Of a stretch of 8,943 nt of DNA, positions 5,880 to 8,943 are shown piece by piece. The stretch lies in contig JBAZJL010000013.1 of the NCBI GenBank assembly GCA_041651335.1, positions 1 to 8,943 on the forward strand. The letters are read 5' to 3'. The position numbers and the translations under genes are program-made. The first letter of the stretch is position 1. The number at the start of each line of letters is the position of its first letter. Origin of the DNA: UBA6220 sp041651335 (GTDB lineage: Bacteria; Patescibacteriota; Minisyncoccia; Minisyncoccales; Minisyncoccaceae). The notes under the pieces are model-generated. The model was not told where the DNA came from. It made no database searches and saw nothing but the letters and a program-made list of their open reading frames with translations.

Positions 5880-5916
5880 TAATCTTTTTTGGGATTTTTC
5901 CAAAAAAAGAAAAGAA
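5880..5916 (+). other. 37-nt canonical (37/38) intron of tRNA-Ser(CGA)
   Basis: The insert follows A37 of the anticodon loop, the usual archaeal intron position. TTTTTTGG (5885-5892) can pair with CCAAAAAA (5900-5907) as an inner helix. The 4-bp central helix of a strict BHB is weak here (about two pairs), so the motif is relaxed and the boundaries are inferred mainly from restoring a 7-base anticodon loop. Confidence 0.65.
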
Positions 5917-5946
5917 AACGAGTCCTTCTGGGACTGCAGGTTCAAA

Positions 5947-6098
5947 TTCCATAAAAATCCTTCTGGAATTTTATTCCAGAATCTTGAAGCCTTTGGTTTT
6001 CAAGACATCCGATCTTGCAAACATTGCGATAATCTCTCTATTTACATTTTCGCATATATTGCAAAAGTCCTTTCATTATGAGGGCTTATGGATGAAGA
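5947..6098 (+). other. 152-nt structured T-loop (59/60) intron of tRNA-Ser(CGA)
   Basis: The boundaries form a textbook BHB. The outer helix is the T-stem GCAGG/CCTGC, the central helix is TTCA (5941-5944) with TGAA (6093-6096), the 3-nt bulges are AA|T (5945-5947) and GA|T (6097-6099), and the inner helix is TCCATAA (5948-5954) with TTATGGA (6086-6092). Inside are further stems: TTCTGGAA (5961-5968)/TTCCAGAA (5974-5981), TCTTGAA (5982-5988)/TTCAAGA (5999-6005), and TTGCAA (6015-6020)/TTGCAA (6059-6064) with TGCGA (6025-6029)/TCGCA (6050-6054). No homing endonuclease ORF is present. Confidence 0.88.
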
Positions 6099-6235
6099 TC
6101 CTGCCCCCGGCGTTTTAATTATAATCTGGTCTTTTTGTGTTTTGAGTTTTGGGAATTTTATATTTAAAACAAGAAAATTTTTTTTCAAACAAATATACAA
6201 AGCTATTTTTATTTTACTCATCAATATGTTTTTAT

Positions 6236-6308
6236 GCCTCCATAGCTCAGTTGGTAGAGCGCCGGTTTCGTAAACCGGAAGTTGTGAGTTCAAATCTCAC
6301 TGGGGGCT
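6236..6308 (+). tRNA. tRNA-Thr(CGT)
   Basis: A complete intronless tRNA. Acceptor GCCTCCA pairs with TGGGGGC (one T-G wobble), and D-stem GCTC/GAGC has loop AGTTGGTA. Anticodon stem CCGGT/ACCGG encloses TTCGTAA with anticodon CGT (6269-6271), variable loop AAGTT follows, and T-stem GTGAG/CTCAC encloses TTCAAAT. T73 at 6308 fits archaeal tRNA-Thr. CCA is not encoded. It is the only complete tRNA gene in the window without a T-loop intron. A likely promoter is the AT-rich AAATATACAAAG stretch near 6190-6201. The convergent tRNA-Pro gene ends 23 bp away. Confidence 0.97.
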
Positions 6309-6331
6309 TAAAAAGAGTAAAACAAACTAAT

Positions 6332-6435
6332 TGGGGTCGCTGAGATATATTCATTCACTTTTTAATAAAAAGTGCAATTGAACTCAAATCATCGGCTCCC
6401 AAAGCCGACAGTCTACCAGGTTGACCTACGACCCC
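6332..6435 (-). tRNA. tRNA-Pro(TGG) with a T-loop intron
   Basis: From 6435 down: acceptor GGGGTCG pairs with CGACCCC (6339-6333), the D-stem is GGTC/GACT, and anticodon stem TCGGC/GCCGA encloses TTTGGGA with anticodon TGG (6401-6399). The variable loop is TGAT, T-stem TTGAG (6387-6383) pairs with CTCAG (6344-6340), and A73 is at 6332. A 31-nt insert splits the T-loop. The first 49 nt and the upstream promoter are repeated at 8817-8943. T-rich sequence follows the 3' end on the minus strand (6331-6309) and may terminate transcription. Confidence 0.93.
6346..6376 (-). other. 31-nt T-loop intron of tRNA-Pro(TGG)
   Basis: The insert carries an 8-bp hairpin (CACTTTTT with AAAAAGTG). TTCA of the T-loop can pair with TGAA near the intron's 3' end, as in the tRNA-Ser intron, but the 3' bulge is longer (TATAT), so the BHB is relaxed. 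The boundaries could shift by one base (6347-6377), changing the mature T-loop from TTCAATT to TTCAAAT; the length stays 31 nt. Confidence 0.75.
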
Positions 6436-6513
6436 AATAAAATATCTATTTTATATACAAAATCTTTTAAATCGCATTGAAAAGAAGAGAAAATGCCAAA
6501 ACAAACGGCCTTC
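6387..6513. repeat. 127-bp direct repeat, copy 1 (tRNA-Pro 5' half, promoter and upstream)
   Basis: Identical, base for base, to 8817-8943. It covers tRNA-Pro positions 49 to 1, the TATA region TTTAAAAG (6471-6464 on the minus strand), and sequence up to 6513. The match stops on the left at 6386/8816 (A versus T). Its right limit is unknown because copy 2 ends with the window. Confidence 0.97.
6464..6471 (-). promoter_or_regulatory. TATA box of tRNA-Pro
   Basis: TTTAAAAG on the minus strand, 29-36 bases before the mature 5' end, preceded by CGA. Position and wording match the boxes of the other tRNA genes here. It is duplicated at 8894-8901, where it would drive transcription into the 177-aa gene. 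Confidence 0.5.
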
Positions 6514-6534
6514 TTCCAAATAATAATATTTTTT

Positions 6535-6831
6535 TTATTTCTCTCTACTACGATCCCCTATTCTTACAGATATCTCTTCTACAAGCTTTTCTACTCCTCT
6601 GGTTTTAAGACCTATATTCGCATCACCAATTAGAGTTAATAAACTCATGACTTGTCCTTTTGTTCCAGACATAGCTCCCAAATTTATGCAGGCTCCGCAC
6701 ATCCTCTTTTCTATTTTTACACCATATCTTGTAAAAAATACTCCCCTCGTCGCATTTATACTAACAACCATTCCATCCTTCTGGGCATATTCACCAGATG
6801 CTCTTCTTTTCAAAAATCTATTCTTAAGCAT
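6535..6831 (-). CDS. 98-aa protein of unknown function with a CxxC motif
   Basis: Not recognised. The N-terminus is strongly basic (MLKNRFLKRRASGEYAQKDG). A middle segment (21-45) looks like beta-strands with aromatic residues (VFFTRYGVKI), followed by MCGACINLG (44-52) with a single CxxC pair, and a helical C-terminus (56-98) ending in charged residues. One CxxC alone could be half of a zinc site completed by dimerisation, or redox-active; neither can be shown. AGAGGT lies six bases upstream of the ATG at 6829-6831, a good SD. TCTTTAAAGA at 6881-6890 is a suitable TATA region giving a short leader. It diverges from the 246-aa membrane protein gene and lies within the unit bounded by the 127-bp repeats. 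Confidence 0.7.
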   Translation of the reverse strand: MLKNRFLKRRASGEYAQKDGMVVSINATRGVFFTRYGVKIEKRMCGACINLGAMSGTKGQVMSLLTLIGDANIGLKTRGVEKLVEEISVRIGDRSREK

Positions 6832-6880
6832 ATCATTACCTCTGACTGATTATAAATATCTTTAACTGGTCCTAATATAC

Positions 6881-6942
6881 TCTTTAAAGAATACTATTTA
6901 AAAATATAATTGATTAAGTAATATTTACTTTATTTTTGGAGG
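6881..6942. promoter_or_regulatory. Divergent promoter region with palindrome and SD
   Basis: TCTTTAAAGA (6881-6890) is a 10-bp palindrome usable as a TATA box on either strand; ATTTAAAAATA (6895-6905) is a second box for the plus-strand gene. AAGTAA (6916-6921) and TTACTT (6925-6930) form a perfect inverted repeat with a 3-base spacer, around the expected plus-strand transcription start. GGAGG (6938-6942) is the SD for the ATG at 6950. Confidence 0.45.
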
Positions 6943-6949
6943 AAATAAT

Positions 6950-7690
6950 ATGAAACTTGAAAAACTTCTAACTAAAAAAGGAGCAATATTTTTTGCAGTA
7001 TTTACAATTCTTGCATATATCTCAATGGAATTTAATTTTTCAACCCTTCTTGGAATGCCTGAAGGACAAAATCAGACCTTTACATTCTTTCAGTTTATGG
7101 GCCCTGTTGCAGGAGGATTTCTTGGGGCAGGAATAGGGGTGTTTGCAGTTCTTTTTGCAGAGCTGATAAATTTTATTTTAGTTGGAAAAGAAACCTCAAT
7201 TATAAATGTTTTAAGACTACTGCCAATGCTTTTCGGGGCATATTATTTTGCAAAAAACAGGGAAAGATTGCTTACTGATAAATTAAGTGTATTAATTCCT
7301 ATTCTTTGCATGGGGTTATTTATATTAAATCCATTGGCTCAAAACGGATGGTTTTATTCCCTGTTTTGGCTGATTCCAGTAATTGCAAAGTTTCTTCCAG
7401 ACAGGCTCTTTTTAAGAAGCCTTGGCGCAACTTTTATAGCGCACGGGGTTGGAACAGTAGTTTGGATATACTCGCTATCTTTTATTGGCACAGGAGTTTT
7501 CCCGTTTGAGTTTTGGACGATGCTTATGCCAGTTGCATTCACAGAACGAATCCTTTTTGCAACCGGAATTTTGGTGACCTATATTGCATTTAACACAATT
7601 CTCTCAAAGGTAGACTCTCTAAATATCATAAATCTTAAATCCATCATAACGATAGAAGAGAAATATGCAATCAGCACAAAATCAGATTGA
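6950..7690 (+). CDS. Integral membrane protein, ECF-transporter S-component-like
   Basis: The 246-aa product has about six hydrophobic spans (roughly 11-28, 47-79, 86-100, 113-130, 135-148, 157-179 and 190-218, some merging). The stretch FMGPVAGGFLGAGIGVFAVL (49-68), followed by AELINFIL, has the small-residue pattern found in substrate-binding S components of energy-coupling factor (ECF) vitamin transporters, which have six helices and similar length. The substrate cannot be told and no ECF ATPase or T subunit lies in the window; group II S components normally share a module coded elsewhere. The C-terminal 25 residues are polar and cytoplasmic. GGAGG is seven bases before the ATG. The next gene starts 29 bp downstream, so the two are probably co-transcribed. 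Membrane protein: sure; S-component assignment: tentative. Confidence 0.85.
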   Translation: MKLEKLLTKKGAIFFAVFTILAYISMEFNFSTLLGMPEGQNQTFTFFQFMGPVAGGFLGAGIGVFAVLFAELINFILVGKETSIINVLRLLPMLFGAYYFAKNRERLLTDKLSVLIPILCMGLFILNPLAQNGWFYSLFWLIPVIAKFLPDRLFLRSLGATFIAHGVGTVVWIYSLSFIGTGVFPFEFWTMLMPVAFTERILFATGILVTYIAFNTILSKVDSLNIINLKSIITIEEKYAISTKSD

Positions 7691-7719
7691 TTTATATTTT
7701 TTATTTCCTTATTTTTATT

Positions 7720-8292
7720 ATGCAATTGCCAAAGATTCCAGACCAGCTGAAAATATATATCTATCCGGCAGACACCTGCAAAAATCTTTCTGAAAAAAAA
7801 CCGGATAAAAAAAGGGTTCTTGCAGATACATTAATCCTTTCACTTTTTCTTAATTTTGGGCTGTTATTTCTTGTCCCACTTTTTAATACTCTGCTAGTTC
7901 CTAATTTAATAATAATTTCCATACTCCTTTCTGCATTTACATTTCTTTCAATACTTGCAATAGAATATCTAACCTGCATTGCCTCAAAATTTAAACAAGG
8001 AAAAGGAGATTTTTTCATTCAGCTTGGCATCACAAACACAGCTCTTGTTTTTGCATTTTCAATAGTTTTATTATCAAATATTCTTGTTTCTTGCTCATTT
8101 GCAGGAGAAGAATTTGTTTATGGAGTATATCTCTTATTCTACATAATATTGGCATATCTCAATTATGAAAAAATAGAAGCAGTCCATAAAATAAAATCAA
8201 CAATTCCCTCAATAATATATGGCATTGGGGTTGCAATTTCTTTTGGAATTTGGAATACTATTCTACTGCTTTTAATAATTGGAATTTTTTAA
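7720..8292 (+). CDS. Integral membrane protein, possibly Yip1-domain family
   Basis: From the ATG at 7720 the product is 190 aa. A polar N-terminus (1-33) precedes about five hydrophobic spans (roughly 34-54, 56-83, 101-120, 126-144 and 163-190). The N-terminal pattern, a proline-aspartate-containing segment (IYPADTCKNLSEKKPDKK) leading into ADTLILSLFLN, resembles Yip1-domain proteins common in archaea, but the match is weak. An in-frame TTG at 7687, overlapping the previous stop, would add 11 hydrophobic residues. I reject it because the added stretch is AT-rich non-coding-like sequence. No clear SD precedes 7720. It probably shares an operon with the S-component-like gene, and its stop overlaps the end of the convergent 177-aa gene (8289-8292). 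Confidence 0.8.
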   Translation: MQLPKIPDQLKIYIYPADTCKNLSEKKPDKKRVLADTLILSLFLNFGLLFLVPLFNTLLVPNLIIISILLSAFTFLSILAIEYLTCIASKFKQGKGDFFIQLGITNTALVFAFSIVLLSNILVSCSFAGEEFVYGVYLLFYIILAYLNYEKIEAVHKIKSTIPSIIYGIGVAISFGIWNTILLLLIIGIF

Positions 8293-8822
8293 GTTAATCT
8301 CCTTATTAATCCTCTTGCTATTCTGCGCATAAATCCTTTATGTTTTGGAGGCTTTATTGTTCCAGTGCTTTTAATGCCATCTCCTGCCAAATCATTTAAT
8401 CTACCTGCTAATTGTTGTGCAGCTCTACTTAATGCAATCTTTGCGTTTTCTTTTAATTCTTTGGGTAATTTCTCATTTGCAGATACACCCACCACTAATC
8501 CATGCCATTGATGAAAAGGATGCCAGGGATCATAAACCTCGACATATTCTTCTGGTTCTTTTTTCCTAGGTTTAAGTGGCACAGTAGATAATCCCTTGTC
8601 TATTTCTTGTGAATATCTCTCGATTATACCTGTAACAGTATCTTCTATTGCTTTTACTATTTTCTTTTTATTCCCATCTGTTGCCAATGCACTGCCTATC
8701 CCTGATGATTCACTTTCTTCTTTCATCATTAAAAGAGTGGTATAATCATATCTTTCAATACAATCCGCAATTGAATTATCTATTGCATTTTGTATGTTTG
8801 CCTTTGCATTTGTTCTAATCAT
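8289..8822 (-). CDS. 177-aa protein of unknown function starting inside a duplicated tRNA-Pro half
   Basis: Not recognised. Two similar helical segments occur near the N-terminus, IQNAIDNSIADCIERYDY (10-27) and IVKAIEDTVTGIIERYSQ (55-72), suggesting an internal repeat of the type I-x-x-AI-x-x-x-I-x-x-xIERY. A proline- and tryptophan-rich centre (EVYDPWHPFHQWHGL, 95-109) is followed by a helix (117-145) and a strongly basic tail (HKGFMRRIARGLIRRL, 161-176) that could bind nucleic acid or membrane. There is no signal peptide. The ATG (8820-8822) and the next codon lie in the 127-bp repeat. Upstream on the minus strand are GGGAG, a tRNA-Pro 5' half and its promoter. If the junction is real, the mRNA would begin with half a tRNA; if it is an assembly join, the true start may differ. 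Confidence 0.65.
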   Translation of the reverse strand: MIRTNAKANIQNAIDNSIADCIERYDYTTLLMMKEESESSGIGSALATDGNKKKIVKAIEDTVTGIIERYSQEIDKGLSTVPLKPRKKEPEEYVEVYDPWHPFHQWHGLVVGVSANEKLPKELKENAKIALSRAAQQLAGRLNDLAGDGIKSTGTIKPPKHKGFMRRIARGLIRRLT

Positions 8823-8865
8823 CGGCTCCCAAAGCCGACAGTCTACCAGGTTGACCTACGACCCC
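8817..8865 (-). pseudogene. Truncated tRNA-Pro(TGG), positions 1-49
   Basis: The duplicated tRNA-Pro stops at the first base of the T-stem and is followed, on the minus strand, by AGAACAAATG of the 177-aa gene in place of the T-arm and acceptor 3' strand. The acceptor stem cannot close, so this copy cannot give a tRNA. Its TATA box (8894-8901) is intact. Confidence 0.8.
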
Positions 8866-8943
8866 AATAAAATATCTATTTTATATACAAAATCTTTTAA
8901 ATCGCATTGAAAAGAAGAGAAAATGCCAAAACAAACGGCCTTC
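8817..8943. repeat. 127-bp direct repeat, copy 2, at the window end
   Basis: Exact copy of 6387-6513, offset by 2,430 bp and running to the last base of the window. The real extent to the right is unknown. The length of exactly 127 equals the largest k-mer used by some de Bruijn assemblers, so an assembly-graph loop is a serious explanation. Confidence 0.97.

Larger units (their letters stand above)
5842..6112 (+). tRNA. tRNA-Ser(CGA) with two introns
   Basis: Removing two inserts leaves a complete class II tRNA. Acceptor GCCGGGG (5842-5848) pairs perfectly with CCCCGGC (6105-6111), and the discriminator is G73 (6112), as expected for serine. The D-stem is GCAC/GTGC with GG at 5860-5861. Anticodon stem CTCGT (5869-5873)/ACGAG (5918-5922) encloses loop CTCGAA+A with anticodon CGA (5876-5878). 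A 13-nt variable arm (5923-5935) has a short TCC/GGA stem, and T-stem GCAGG (5936-5940)/CCTGC (6100-6104) encloses TTCAAAT. Introns fall at 37/38 and 59/60. Total span is 271 bp for a mature product of about 82 nt. T-runs after 6113 and near 6132 may terminate it. Confidence 0.92.

Noticed and set aside
5864..6118. Plus-strand 84-codon ORF across the tRNA-Ser locus
   Set aside because: It lies within the tRNA-Ser exons and introns, whose pairing accounts for the sequence; the translation has no recognisable feature. The minus-strand ORF at 6042-6293 is rejected for the same reason (it overlaps tRNA-Ser and tRNA-Thr).
6494..6634. Plus-strand ORF of 46 codons beginning MPKQTAFFQ with a signal-peptide-like N-terminus, preceded by a TATA-like box and GAAGAG
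   Set aside because: It runs antisense through the 98-aa gene, which has a better SD and protein-like composition, and it ends without any domain. Its start is repeated at 8924 in the terminal repeat, where a different, longer continuation could exist outside the window.
7687..7719. TTG start extending the Yip1-like protein by 11 hydrophobic residues and overlapping the previous stop
   Set aside because: The added codons are all from T-rich sequence with no SD, and the ATG at 7720 gives the polar N-terminus expected before the first membrane span.
6387..8943. Classical integrase-type mobile element at tRNA-Pro
   Set aside because: No integrase, recombinase or replication gene is found between the repeats, and the repeated portion is the tRNA 5' half, not the usual 3' half. 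Kept only as one of several explanations in the findings.

Overview
The window looks archaeal and is very AT-rich. Four observations support this: a short archaeal-type triosephosphate isomerase; a Lrp/AsnC regulator; TATA-like boxes (TTTAAA, TTTATA) upstream of most genes; and tRNA genes interrupted by bulge-helix-bulge (BHB) introns, three of them in the T-loop. Gene content (tandem Lrp, AbiE-type pair, ECF-like and Yip1-like membrane proteins, many unrecognised small genes) would suit a DPANN-type archaeon such as Woesearchaeota or Pacearchaeota. That placement is inference; no rRNA or other clear marker is present.

Layout. Positions 1-223 hold two copies of a 32-bp hairpin repeat and the 5' half of a tRNA-Gly(CCC) gene on the minus strand; its 3' half is not visible. 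At 224-1216 (-) is a regulator made of two fused Lrp/AsnC units. It diverges from a 518-aa protein of unknown function (1323-2879, +), which may contain a caspase-like or other Rossmann-type core. A minus-strand group follows: a CsaA-like tRNA-binding protein (2893-3225) and an AbiE-type toxin-antitoxin pair (3235-4378) with a perfect inverted repeat in its promoter. Next are tRNA-Gly(TCC) with a T-loop intron (4522-4632), a small protein whose Shine-Dalgarno (SD) sequence lies in a UUCG-capped hairpin (4836-5102), and tpiA (5136-5786, -).

Positions 5787-6435 are a tRNA cluster: tRNA-Ser(CGA) with two introns, one a structured 152-nt T-loop intron; intronless tRNA-Thr(CGT); and convergent tRNA-Pro(TGG) with a T-loop intron. 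The tRNA-Pro 5' half and its promoter begin a 127-bp direct repeat (6387-6513) that recurs as the last 127 bases of the window (8817-8943). Between the copies are a small CxxC protein (-), an ECF S-component-like membrane protein and a possible Yip1-like membrane protein (both +), and an unrecognised 177-aa gene (-) whose start codon lies inside the duplicated tRNA-Pro half.

Main points of interest: (1) three of the four complete tRNA genes carry introns at the same T-loop site, with intron 3' ends that co-vary with the T-loop; (2) the exact 127-bp terminal repeat, which implies a circular, tandem or tRNA-integrated 2,430-bp unit, or an assembly-graph loop; (3) the SD-sequestering leader hairpin; (4) the operator-like palindrome of the AbiE-type pair. 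I see no CRISPR-Cas system, integrase, transposase or clearly new multi-gene defence system.
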